Part shown: positions 9,723-18,076 of the stretch, piece after piece
Layout of the letters: every line of letters starts with the position of its first letter
How positions within the stretch are numbered: position 1 is the stretch's first letter
Origin: CBFGWV01 sp965652545
Lineage (GTDB): Bacteria > Pseudomonadota > Gammaproteobacteria > Competibacterales > Competibacteraceae
Direction: 5' to 3'
Assembly (NCBI GenBank): GCA_965652545.1
Contig: CBFGWV010000024.1
Span: forward strand, 1-33,360
DNA length: 33,360 nt
The notes under the pieces: model-generated
Databases searched by the model: none
What the model saw: only the letters and a program-made list of their open reading frames with translations
What the model was told of the DNA's origin: nothing
Position numbers and translations under genes: made by a program

Positions 9723-10395
9723 GGCCGCCGAGATCACCGCCCAGGGCCTGTGGCGGAACAACCCCGGTTTCGTGCAGTTGCTGGGCCTGTGCCCATTGCT
9801 GGCCGTCTCGGGCACGGTGGTCAACGCGCTGGGTATGGGTCTGGCCACCACACTGGTGCTGCTGGCATCGAACACTTGCGTATCGGCCATACGTCACCTC
9901 GTCCGCGATGACATCCGCCTGCCGGTGTTCGTGCTGATCATCGCCGCCTTCGTGACCACCACCGAACTGCTGATGAGCGCCTTCCTGCATCAGATGCACC
10001 AGATTCTGGGGATATTCATCCCGCTGATCGTCACCAACTGCGCCATCATCGGCCGTGCCGAAGCCTATGCGGCGCGCAACCCGGTCCCCAAGGCGGCGCT
10101 GGACGGCTTGATGATGGGGGTGGGCTTCACACTGGTGCTGGTACTGCTGGGCGGGCTGCGCGAGATCGTCGGCCAGGGCACACTGCTGGCCGATGCGCAG
10201 CTGCTGTTCGGCGATGTCGCCCGCGACTGGCGCATCGTCCTGCTGCCTGACTACCGCGGCTTTCTCCTGGCGGCGCTGCCGCCGGGGGCGTTCATCGGTC
10301 TTGGGCTGCTGATCGCGGCGAAAAACCATATCGATGCCCGCAGCCGCCACCCGGCACGCGCGGCACAGCCGCTGCCCACGACGCAAAACCCATGA
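9709..10395 (+). CDS. rnfE: Rnf complex subunit E, membrane protein
   Basis: Integral membrane subunit paralogous to RnfA, 228 residues. The half-motifs NNPGFVQLLGLCPLLAVSG and LIVTNCAIIGRAEAYA contain the Cys that bind the intramembrane iron-sulfur centre together with those of RnfA. About six helices are predicted, with a polar C-terminal tail (DARSRHPARAAQ). The ATG at 9709 lies within the end of rnfG (14-nt overlap). A longer in-frame start at 9649 would overlap rnfG much more and lacks family sequence. The stop overlaps an ATG that may start nth. Confidence 0.95.
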   Translation: MNHLEAAEITAQGLWRNNPGFVQLLGLCPLLAVSGTVVNALGMGLATTLVLLASNTCVSAIRHLVRDDIRLPVFVLIIAAFVTTTELLMSAFLHQMHQILGIFIPLIVTNCAIIGRAEAYAARNPVPKAALDGLMMGVGFTLVLVLLGGLREIVGQGTLLADAQLLFGDVARDWRIVLLPDYRGFLLAALPPGAFIGLGLLIAAKNHIDARSRHPARAAQPLPTTQNP

Positions 10396-11057
10396 CGATC
10401 GGCTATCCTGTGCCCCCCATGACACGTACCGAGATCAAGGCCTTCTTCGACCGCCTGTCCAAGGCCTGTCCCGAGCCGAAGACCGAGCTCAACTACACCA
10501 CCCCATTCGAGCTGCTGGTGGCCGTCGTGCTGTCCGCCCAGGCCACGGACAAGGGCGTGAACGTCGCCACCGCCAAGCTGTTCCCGGTCGCCAACACACC
10601 GCAGGCCATCGTCGACCTCGGGCTGGAGGGGCTGAAGGACCACATCCGCACCATCGGCTTGTACAACAGCAAGGCCGAGAACATCCTCAAGACCTGCCGA
10701 ATATTGCTCGATCGCCACGGCGGCGAGGTACCGCGTGATCGCGCGGCGCTGGAAGCCTTGCCCGGGGTGGGCCGCAAGACGGCGAACGTGGTGCTGAACG
10801 TGGCTTTCGGCGAGCCGACCATGGCCGTGGATACCCATATCTTCCGCGTGGCCAACCGAACCGGCATGGCAGCCGGCGCAACGCCACTGGCGGTCGAGCA
10901 GGGGCTGCTCAAGCGCATACCCAAAGCCTTTCGCCAGCACGCCCACCACTGGCTGATCCTGCATGGGCGATACGTCTGCGTGGCGCGCAAGCCGCGCTGC
11001 GCGGTATGCCTGGTGGCCGACCTGTGTCACTTTCCGGACAAGACGGCGGAGGCTTGA
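10392..11057 (+). CDS. nth: Endonuclease III (DNA glycosylase/AP lyase)
   Basis: Base-excision repair enzyme for oxidised pyrimidines. The helix-hairpin-helix LPGVGRKTANVVLN carries the catalytic Lys (K129), and VDTHIFRV carries the catalytic Asp (D147). The C-terminal [4Fe-4S] cluster has the exact C-x6-C-x2-C-x5-C spacing (C196, C203, C206, C212). Two starts compete. The ATG at 10392 overlaps the rnfE stop (ATGA) like most junctions here and gives 221 residues. The ATG at 10419 gives 212 residues, nearer to E. coli Nth, and has a TATCCT -10-like box about 13 nt before it. nth directly after rnfE is a common gammaproteobacterial order. Confidence 0.95.
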   Translation: MTIGYPVPPMTRTEIKAFFDRLSKACPEPKTELNYTTPFELLVAVVLSAQATDKGVNVATAKLFPVANTPQAIVDLGLEGLKDHIRTIGLYNSKAENILKTCRILLDRHGGEVPRDRAALEALPGVGRKTANVVLNVAFGEPTMAVDTHIFRVANRTGMAAGATPLAVEQGLLKRIPKAFRQHAHHWLILHGRYVCVARKPRCAVCLVADLCHFPDKTAEA

Positions 11058-11058
11058 G

Positions 11059-11493
11059 GTGTTCGGACAAGACCGTGACAGCCTGCGACGCTTCTACCTG
11101 ACTGCCTGGCGCAAGCACGGTGACGGGCTAGCGCTGGAACCCCTGGAGCAGCAGGTGGTTGCGGTCATCGCCGAGCACCCCGAGTACCACCATTGGTTGG
11201 CCGGCGACGACGTCCTGGGACGGGATTGGCAACCCGAGAGCGGCGAATCCAACCCCTTTTTGCACATGGGCATGCACTTGGCCATACGCGAGCAACTGCA
11301 GACCGATCGGCCACCCGGCATCGCCGCGGCCTACGCCGCGCTCACCCGCCAGGAGGGCGATGCCCACCACGCCGAGCACCGCATGATGGAATGCCTGGGC
11401 CAAGCCTTGTGGGAAGCCCAGCGCCAGAGTCGGGAGCCCGACCCCGCCCATTACCTGCGCCAGGTGCGCCGACTGATCAGGACGCGATCATGA
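11059..11493 (+). CDS. DUF1841 family protein
   Basis: A 144-residue soluble protein. It opens with FGQDRDSLRRFYLTAWRKH and contains IAEHPEYHHWL, NPFLHMGMHLAIREQL, RPPGIAAAYAAL and HRMMECLGQALWEAQR. I recall this pattern from the uncharacterised DUF1841 family of Beta- and Gammaproteobacteria. It is His-rich in the centre (HMGMH, HHAEH), which hints at metal binding, but no function is established. The GTG start at 11059 lies 7 nt after a GGAGG site and one base after the nth stop. The stop overlaps the sigma-factor ATG. Co-transcription with nth is recurrent for this family. Confidence 0.85.
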   Translation: MFGQDRDSLRRFYLTAWRKHGDGLALEPLEQQVVAVIAEHPEYHHWLAGDDVLGRDWQPESGESNPFLHMGMHLAIREQLQTDRPPGIAAAYAALTRQEGDAHHAEHRMMECLGQALWEAQRQSREPDPAHYLRQVRRLIRTRS

Positions 11494-12038
11494 TCGAAGA
11501 CCTGGAACACCTGTTGGCCAGGTGCGCCTTGGGCGATCGCAACGCCTTTGCCCGCTTGTACGCGATATCCAGCGCGCATCTATACCCGCTGGTGCTGCGT
11601 ACAGTTCGTCATCCAGAGGTAGCGGCCGAGGTGCTGCAGGAGGCCTACGTGAAGATCTGGCGCAGTGCCGCGGATTTTCGGCCTGATGTGGCCAAGCCCA
11701 TGACGTGGATGGGACGGATCGCCCGCAACCAGGCCATCGATACCTTGCGGCGGGCGCAGAGCCGGCCACAGTCCGACGAGTCGGTGGACGATCTGGCCTG
11801 GCTGGCCGACACCGGCGACGGCCCGGACACCCAGGTCGCCAATGCCGATGAGGCCGTGCGTGTACATCGATGCCTGGAGGTATTGGACGGAAAGCAGCGC
11901 GACGCGGTTTTGCTCGCCTTCTTCAATGATTTATCCCACGACCAGGTGGCCGAGCGGTTGGGATCGCCGCTGGGCACCGTAAAGTCGTGGATCCGACGAG
12001 GGCTCCTGCGCTTGCGCGAGTGCTTGGAAGCGACATGA
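11490..12038 (+). CDS. ECF-family RNA polymerase sigma factor (SigK-like)
   Basis: A 182-residue extracytoplasmic-function sigma factor. Region 2 spans about residues 20-90: EVLQEAYVKIWRSAADF lies in the core-binding and -10 recognition part, followed by MTWMGRIARNQAIDTLRR. Region 4 spans about 125-178, with LSHDQVAERLGSPLGTVKSW as the -35 helix-turn-helix. The ATG at 11490 overlaps the DUF1841 stop, and the stop overlaps the anti-sigma ATG (ATGA on both sides). A longer frame from 11193 is not needed. Pairing with an RskA-type regulator downstream places it in the SigK/RskA-like ECF group. The regulon is unknown; location in the rnf transcript suggests a redox or envelope link. Confidence 0.92.
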   Translation: MIEDLEHLLARCALGDRNAFARLYAISSAHLYPLVLRTVRHPEVAAEVLQEAYVKIWRSAADFRPDVAKPMTWMGRIARNQAIDTLRRAQSRPQSDESVDDLAWLADTGDGPDTQVANADEAVRVHRCLEVLDGKQRDAVLLAFFNDLSHDQVAERLGSPLGTVKSWIRRGLLRLRECLEAT

Positions 12039-12730
12039 AGTACACCGACCCGGAACTCCAGGACCGACTGGCGGCGGAATACGCCCTGGGCACCCTGCGC
12101 GGCGCCGCCCGCCGCCGCTTCGAAGGTCTGATGGCCGCACACCCGTCCATCCGCCGTCGGGTGCGGCAGTGGAACGACCATCTCCAGGGTGCGCTCGCCC
12201 CACCGCCGCTGGCGCCGCCTCCGGCGGTCTGGCAGGCCCTGGAGCGCCGCCTGTTCCCTGCCGAGACAGCGCCCGCAGAGCCCTGGTACCGGCGACTCAA
12301 CCTCTGGCGCGCCCTCACCGCGGTGACCGCCGTGCTCGCCCTGGTAATGACCCTGGGGCTGGTACAGGAACAGCGTCAGCGTACCGGTTGGGCAGTGGTC
12401 CTCAGCAGCATGGCCACCAATGCCCCTACCTGGCTGGTCAGTGCGCCGGACAACATGGGTGTGCTCACCGTCAAGAACATGCGGCCGATGACGCTGCCCG
12501 AGCGCATGGCTTGTGTATTGTGGGTGGTGCCCGAAAACGGTGGGCAACCGCGCATGGTCGGCGTTCTGCCCGATGACGGACAGCGCGTCATCGAAGTGAG
12601 CACCGAAACCATGCCGATGATCAACGGCCGCCTGCTGGTGACCGTAGAAGACATCAGCGACGGCATGCCCAAAACGCCGGCCAACCGGCCGATGTACAGC
12701 GGCGAGTGGATCAGGCTGCAACAAACCTGA
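12035..12730 (+). CDS. RskA-like membrane anti-sigma factor
   Basis: A 231-residue single-pass membrane protein. The cytoplasmic N-terminal helical domain (LQDRLAAEYALGTLRGAARRRFEGL and on to about residue 85) would bind the sigma factor. A membrane helix lies at about 90-112. The periplasmic C-terminal domain contains the LWVVPENGGQPRMVGVLP and IEVST pattern typical of the RskA family. No zinc-binding HxxxCxxC motif is present, so it belongs to the RskA rather than the zinc anti-sigma type. The ATG at 12035 overlaps the sigma stop. It ends 5 bp before the convergent EamA gene; a short dyad, CTGAG-GCG-CTCAG (12727-12739), spans both stop codons. Confidence 0.88.
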   Translation: MKYTDPELQDRLAAEYALGTLRGAARRRFEGLMAAHPSIRRRVRQWNDHLQGALAPPPLAPPPAVWQALERRLFPAETAPAEPWYRRLNLWRALTAVTAVLALVMTLGLVQEQRQRTGWAVVLSSMATNAPTWLVSAPDNMGVLTVKNMRPMTLPERMACVLWVVPENGGQPRMVGVLPDDGQRVIEVSTETMPMINGRLLVTVEDISDGMPKTPANRPMYSGEWIRLQQT

Positions 12731-12735
12731 GGCGC

Positions 12736-13635
12736 TCAGCCGGCGACGATCAAACCGGTGCCGATAACCGCCAGAATCGCCCCAATCCAACTGATCGGCG
12801 CGGGCGGGTGTTTCATGATCAACCACAGCAAGGGCAGCACCAGGATCGGCGAGGTGGAGGACAGAATCGCCACCACACCGGCATCGCCACGGGCCAGGGC
12901 CGCCATGAGCAGGCTCATGCCCAGTAGCAGACCCAGCGAGGCGCCGCCCAGCGTGGGCCAGAACAGCGCACGGGTCATCGGTCCACGGGCGCGGAACATG
13001 GCGATGCGGGCCACGCACAGGTGGGCGACCACGGCCGCGCCCACGCGAATCGTCGCCGCCGTCAGCGCATCGCCGCCATCGGCCATCGCCGGCTTGGCAA
13101 TGATGCTGCCCACCGCTTGACCGAGCGCGGCCAGAAGACCGAGCGTCACACCCACCACCATCGGCCCGGTGATCCCCTCCCACGGGTCGTCGGGCAGTGC
13201 ATCGCGCCCGGCGCTCACCGCCAATCCGACACCGATCACCACCAGGATGCCGCCCATCGTCTGGGCCGGCCCCCAGGTTTCGTCCAGTAGCAGAACGCCC
13301 AGAACAGCGGTCATGGGGGCATTGGTCGCGAAGATCAGGCCAATGCGGCGTGGCCCCAGCCGGGTCATGGCGGCGAACAACAAGGTGTCGCCAATAAAGA
13401 TACCCACCAGCCCCGACAGCGCGAGGATGGCGATATCAGCGGGGGCGAAACTCGCCCAGCCGCCGAGCACGAGGCTCAGCGGCAGCATCAGGCTGAAGAT
13501 CAGGCACAGGCGAATGCGATTGAATGCAAGACTGCCCAGCGCACGGGCGGGCTTGGCGGACAGCAACCCGCCAAGCGCCCAGCACACCGCCGCCCCCAGG
13601 GCCGCCAGGTAACCGATAGCCAAGCTGTCGAGCAT
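12736..13635 (-). CDS. EamA/DMT-family membrane transporter
   Basis: A 299-residue integral membrane protein with about ten hydrophobic helices in two halves, each of the EamA (drug/metabolite transporter) type. The first half has YLAALGAAVCWALGGLLSA at the N-terminus and TNAPMTAVLGVLLLDETWG. The second half starts near PMVVGVTLGLLAALGQAVG and ends with the ILSSTSPILVLPLLWLI and PISWIGAILAVIGTGLIV segments. Small-metabolite or amino-acid efflux is typical, but the substrate cannot be read from the sequence. It starts 12 bp after the purL stop on the same strand, so it is probably transcribed with purL, and converges on the anti-sigma gene. Confidence 0.9.
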   Translation of the reverse strand: MLDSLAIGYLAALGAAVCWALGGLLSAKPARALGSLAFNRIRLCLIFSLMLPLSLVLGGWASFAPADIAILALSGLVGIFIGDTLLFAAMTRLGPRRIGLIFATNAPMTAVLGVLLLDETWGPAQTMGGILVVIGVGLAVSAGRDALPDDPWEGITGPMVVGVTLGLLAALGQAVGSIIAKPAMADGGDALTAATIRVGAAVVAHLCVARIAMFRARGPMTRALFWPTLGGASLGLLLGMSLLMAALARGDAGVVAILSSTSPILVLPLLWLIMKHPPAPISWIGAILAVIGTGLIVAG

Positions 13636-13647
13636 AGTGTTTGTCGA

Positions 13648-16600
13648 TCAGCCGACCCACTGCCTGGCATTGCGGAACAGTCGCATCCATGGGCTGTCCT
13701 CGCCCCACTCATCCGGATGCCAGGACATCTGCACCGTGCGCCGTACCCGCTCCGGGTGCGGCATGAGGATGGTCACGCGGCCATCGGGCGTGGTCAGGCC
13801 GTTGATGCCGCCCGGTGAGCCGTTGGGGTTGGCCGGATAGGTGTCGCTACGCTGCCCGCGGTTATCCACATAGCGCAGCGTGACCAGACCGGCGTTTTCG
13901 ACAGTTTGCTGATCGCCTTGCGCGGCGAACACCGCCCTGCCCTCGGCATGCGCCACGACGACGGGCGCGCGGCTTCCGGCCATGCCGCGGAACAGAATCG
14001 ACGGGCTGTGGCCGATCTCCACCATGGTCAGACGCGCCTCATACTGTTCGGACCGGTTGCGCTCGAAGCGCGGCCACTGCGCAGCCCCTGGAATGAGATC
14101 CTTGAGCTGGGCCAGCATCTGGCAGCCGTTGCACACCCCGAGCGCAAAGGTGTCCTCGCGCTGGAAGAAGGCCGCGAATTCATCGCGAACGGCCTCATGG
14201 AAGAGAATGCGCCGGGCCCAACCACCGCCGGCACCGAGTACGTCACCGAAGGAAAACCCGCCGCAAGCGGCGAAGCCGCGGAAGTCCGCCAGCCGTTGCC
14301 GCCCCTCGAGCAGGTCGTTCATGTGCACGTCCACCGCGGTGAACCCGGCACGGTCAAAGGCAGCGGCCATTTCGTTGTTGCTGTTCACGCCCTGCTCGCG
14401 CAGTACGGCGACGCGCGGCCGTGCCCCGGTGGCGATGAACGGTGCGGCGATATCCTCAGCGGGGTCGAAGCTCAGGTGTGCGGACAGACCGGGGTCGGTC
14501 GCATCCTGCACGGTCGCGTATGCTTCATCGGCGCATTCGGGGTTGTCGCGCAGTCGCTGCATGCGGTGCGAGGTGGCCGACCACAGGCCGCGCAGCGCCG
14601 TGCGTGCACGCTGCAGGACAATGCGATCGCCGTGGCGGATCGTCAGGTGATCGTCGTCCGAGGGCTGGCCCAGGACATGGCTGCAATCGCCCAGTCCACA
14701 ATCGGCCAGCGTACCCTTGACCGCATCCAGCGCCGCGGCCGGCACCTGAAGGACAGCGCCGATCTCCTCCGCGAACAAGGCGCCCTGGTCATCGCCGAGC
14801 GCGGCGATGTCGATATCCAGACCGCAACCGCCGGCGAACATCATCTCCGCCAGGGTGACCACCAGGCCGCCGTCGGAACGGTCGTGGTAGGCCAGCAGAC
14901 GCCCACTGGCGTTCAGGGCCTGAACCGCCGCGAACAAACGCTTGAGGTCCTCGGCATCGACATCCGCCGGCCTGTCGCCCAATTGGCCAAAGACCTGCGC
15001 AAGCGCGGACCCGCCCAGGCGGTTGCGCCCACGGCCCAGGTCTATGAGCACCAGTCGGCTGGGGCCATGGTCGGTCCGCAGCTGTGGCGTGCGTGTCTCC
15101 CGCGCATCCAGGACCGGCGCGAAACCGGTGACGATGAGCGACACCGGGGCGGTCACCGCCTTGTCGCTACCGGCATCCTGCCAGGCGGTGTGCATGGACA
15201 GGGAATCCTTGCCCACCGGAATGGCGATACCCAGGGCGGGACAGAATTCCATGCCGACGGTGCGCACAGCGGTGTACAAGGCCGCGTCCTCGCCCTCGAT
15301 GCCGCAGGCGGCCATCCAGTTGGCGGACAGGCGGATATCGCCCAGCCGGTCGATACGCGCGCAGGCGAGATTGGTGACCGCCTCGGCAACCGACAGGCGT
15401 GCGGCGGCGGCCGGATCGAGCAGCGCCACCGGCGTGCGCTCGCCCATGGCCATGGCTTCGCCGCAATAATCGTTGAAGCCGGTCAGGGTGACGGCGGCAT
15501 CGGCCACCGGCACCTGCCAGGGGCCGACCATTTGATCGCGGCTGACCAGCCCACCGACCGTACGGTCGCCGATGGTGATCAGAAACGTCTTGTCCGCCAC
15601 CGTCGGCAACGCGAGCACCCGATCGAGCGCCTCATCGATCGTGGCGTCGATCGCCAACGGCCGCCGCACGGGTGTGCGTGAACGCACATCGCGACGCATC
15701 TTCGGCGGCTTGCCCAGCAATACCTCCATCGGCATGTCCACCGGACGGGTGCCGAACAGCGCATCGTCGACGACCAGGCGACGCTCGGCCGTCGTGTGGC
15801 CGACCACCGCGAACGGGCAGCGCTCGCGCCGGCAGAAGGCCTCGAAACGGGCCAACTGGCGCGGGTCCAGCGCCAAGACGTAACGCTCCTGGGCCTCGTT
15901 GCACCACAGCTCGCGCGGCGACATGCCCGGTTCGGCGTTGGGGATGTCGCGCAACTGGAAGACGGCACCTCGCTCAGCGTCGTTGACCAGCTCGGGCAAG
16001 GCATTGGACAGGCCACCGGCGCCGACATCGTGGATGGAGAGGATGGGGTTGTCTTCCCCCAGGGCCCAGCAGCGGTCGATGACCTCTTGCGCGCGGCGTT
16101 GCATCTCGGGGTTGCCGCGCTGGACCGAGGCGAAATCCAGCTCCGCGTCCCCGCTGCCGGCGGCCACGCTGGAGGCCGCCCCGCCGCCCAGGCCGATGAG
16201 CAGAGCCGGGCCGCCCAGGACGATCACCGGCGCGCCTTCGGGCAGCGGCTTTTTCTCCACCAGACCGGGGCGGATATTGCCCATGCCGCCGGCGATCATG
16301 ATCGGCTTGTGGTAGCCGCGGCGACGGCTGCCCTCCGTCTCCGGCACCTCGAGTTCGAAGCTGCGGAAGTATCCGGCAAGATTCGGCCGGCCGAACTCAT
16401 TGCTGAAGGCGGCGCCGCCAATCGGCCCCTCCAACATGATCTGCAGGCTTGAGGCCATGCGGCCGGGGCGGCCGTAATCGTCTTCCCAGGGTTGCTCGAA
16501 TCCCGGTATTCGCAGGTTGGAGACGGAGAAGCCGGTCAGGCCGGCTTTTGAGCGGGAGCCGCGGCCGGTGGCACCTTCATCGCGGATCTCCCCCCCACTG

Positions 16601-17514
16601 CCGGTCGCCGCGCCGGGAAACGGCGAAATGGCCGTGGGGTGGTTGTGGGTCTCCACTTTCATCAGAATCGGCACCGCCTCGTGATGATGGCGGTACTCCT
16701 GGGTGTCGGCGTCGATGAGCAGACGATCGCCGTGATAGCCCTCGATGACCGAGGCATTGTCCCGATACGCCGACAACACCCCCTCCGGGGCGCAGGCATG
16801 AGTGTTGCGGATCATCGCGAACAGACTGCTGTCCTTGGCTTCGCCATCGATGACCCAGTCGGCATTGAAGATCTTGTGCCGGCAATGTTCCGAGTTCGCC
16901 TGCGCGAACATCATCAGCTCGACATCCGTCGGGTCCCGGTCCATGACCCGATAGCGGTCCGCCAGATAGTCGATCTCGTCATCCGACAACGCCAGGCCGA
17001 GCGTGGCGTTGGCAGCCTCCAGCGCCGCGCGGCCTTCGGCCAGCAAGGGAACGCTGGCCAATGGCTTGGGCTCGGCATGACTGAACAGCACTGAGAAATC
17101 CGATGTGGGCGTCAATACCGACTCGGTCATGCGGTCGTGCAGTACGGTCATCGCCGCCGCCGGCAACGGCGCATCGAGGCCCAACGCGTATGCCGTACCG
17201 ATTTCGATACGGGCGACCCAGTCCAACTCGCAGGTATGGGCGATATCCGTTGCCTTGGACGACCAAGGCGATTGGGTGCCGGCACGCGGCACCACAACGA
17301 CCTGCGCCCCGGCGAATGCCTCCGCGGACTCGTCGACCTCCAGCAGCACGCCCAGTCGCGCCAATTCCACCGGATCCGGTGGACGTCGAACGTCTACCAG
17401 ATACACCGGCCAGGCGCTCAGCGAGGTGACAGGGGTTCCGGTCTGATTCAGAGCCTCGATGAGGCGGTCACGACGGAAGGCGGAAAGCGAGGAACGTCCA
17501 CGAAAACGCAGCAT
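13648..17514 (-). CDS. purL: Phosphoribosylformylglycinamidine synthase
   Basis: Large single-chain FGAM synthase of purine biosynthesis: FGAR + glutamine + ATP gives FGAM + glutamate + ADP + phosphate. The 1288 residues fit the gammaproteobacterial form. The N-terminal domain starts MLRFRGRSSLSAFR and reaches PWSSKATDIAHTC. The synthetase core has EHCRHKIFNADW, ETHNHPTAISPFPGAATGSG and IRDEGATGRGSRSKAG. The C-terminal glutaminase has nucleophile Cys at about 1128 (GVCNGCQML) and the His/Glu pair in MPHPER at about 1253/1255. The start at 17514 was chosen from the family N-terminus; the frame is open to 17658, which would add 48 residues. It is the first gene before an EamA transporter. Confidence 0.97.
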   Translation of the reverse strand: MLRFRGRSSLSAFRRDRLIEALNQTGTPVTSLSAWPVYLVDVRRPPDPVELARLGVLLEVDESAEAFAGAQVVVVPRAGTQSPWSSKATDIAHTCELDWVARIEIGTAYALGLDAPLPAAAMTVLHDRMTESVLTPTSDFSVLFSHAEPKPLASVPLLAEGRAALEAANATLGLALSDDEIDYLADRYRVMDRDPTDVELMMFAQANSEHCRHKIFNADWVIDGEAKDSSLFAMIRNTHACAPEGVLSAYRDNASVIEGYHGDRLLIDADTQEYRHHHEAVPILMKVETHNHPTAISPFPGAATGSGGEIRDEGATGRGSRSKAGLTGFSVSNLRIPGFEQPWEDDYGRPGRMASSLQIMLEGPIGGAAFSNEFGRPNLAGYFRSFELEVPETEGSRRRGYHKPIMIAGGMGNIRPGLVEKKPLPEGAPVIVLGGPALLIGLGGGAASSVAAGSGDAELDFASVQRGNPEMQRRAQEVIDRCWALGEDNPILSIHDVGAGGLSNALPELVNDAERGAVFQLRDIPNAEPGMSPRELWCNEAQERYVLALDPRQLARFEAFCRRERCPFAVVGHTTAERRLVVDDALFGTRPVDMPMEVLLGKPPKMRRDVRSRTPVRRPLAIDATIDEALDRVLALPTVADKTFLITIGDRTVGGLVSRDQMVGPWQVPVADAAVTLTGFNDYCGEAMAMGERTPVALLDPAAAARLSVAEAVTNLACARIDRLGDIRLSANWMAACGIEGEDAALYTAVRTVGMEFCPALGIAIPVGKDSLSMHTAWQDAGSDKAVTAPVSLIVTGFAPVLDARETRTPQLRTDHGPSRLVLIDLGRGRNRLGGSALAQVFGQLGDRPADVDAEDLKRLFAAVQALNASGRLLAYHDRSDGGLVVTLAEMMFAGGCGLDIDIAALGDDQGALFAEEIGAVLQVPAAALDAVKGTLADCGLGDCSHVLGQPSDDDHLTIRHGDRIVLQRARTALRGLWSATSHRMQRLRDNPECADEAYATVQDATDPGLSAHLSFDPAEDIAAPFIATGARPRVAVLREQGVNSNNEMAAAFDRAGFTAVDVHMNDLLEGRQRLADFRGFAACGGFSFGDVLGAGGGWARRILFHEAVRDEFAAFFQREDTFALGVCNGCQMLAQLKDLIPGAAQWPRFERNRSEQYEARLTMVEIGHSPSILFRGMAGSRAPVVVAHAEGRAVFAAQGDQQTVENAGLVTLRYVDNRGQRSDTYPANPNGSPGGINGLTTPDGRVTILMPHPERVRRTVQMSWHPDEWGEDSPWMRLFRNARQWVG

Positions 17515-18076
17515 GGGCCGGGGCGACTCCGGGTGGGGGCGTTTGACGACAAGGCGCGGATGATACCGCAAGACGCGGTGCAGCGCGCCTGCGGCATCGA
17601 AACCGAGCCCGTATCGCGGGAGCCCCGGCGACTGGACGGCAACGACACTGGACGGCAAGGCGTTTCACGCCGCTCACCGCCGACGATATGCAAGAGCGCG
17701 AGACTGCTGCAGCGCTCATACCCTTAGCGCGTCTATCGTCTCGCGGTTTAGTGTTACTCCCACGGATAATCGCACACTGCTGCAATACGACAGAACGTGG
17801 CCGACTCATTCACACAAGAGCACACAAAAACTCACTGAAAATCAGCGTGGATCGGCATTTAAGCCCATCGAATTCCGACATCCGGCGCTATACGAAATTC
17901 AGCCGATCATCAATCATCCACCCTCGCAAAAAAGATCTATTATCAAGTCGCCGGCGAAACAGACGGAACTGACTCGACAGGCACTCGGCACGGCATCGCC
18001 GACAATAACAAACCGACCAACACGCGCCATACCACAGCAAGGGTATACGACGGTTTCACCTTCAGGAGTCGCAGTC
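17515..18076. other. 562-bp intergenic region between divergent purL and binding-protein genes
   Basis: The stretch is clearly richer in A/T than its surroundings between about 17740 and 17950. It should hold the promoters of purL (leftward) and of the first binding-protein gene (rightward), but I see no convincing -35/-10 pair. A small dyad GGCGT-TTC-ACGCC lies at 17659-17671. A GGAG site at 18065-18068 serves the ATG at 18077. No tRNA fold or credible gene was found. Confidence 0.5.

Noticed and set aside
13906..15681. Antisense open frame of about 591 codons inside purL
   Set aside because: It lies opposite well-conserved purL sequence and has the composition expected of a GC-rich shadow frame.
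17688..17972. Open frame of about 94 codons between purL and the first binding-protein gene
   Set aside because: There is no ribosome site, the composition is Arg/Ser-rich and unlike the neighbours, and it shows no motif. It was treated as non-coding.
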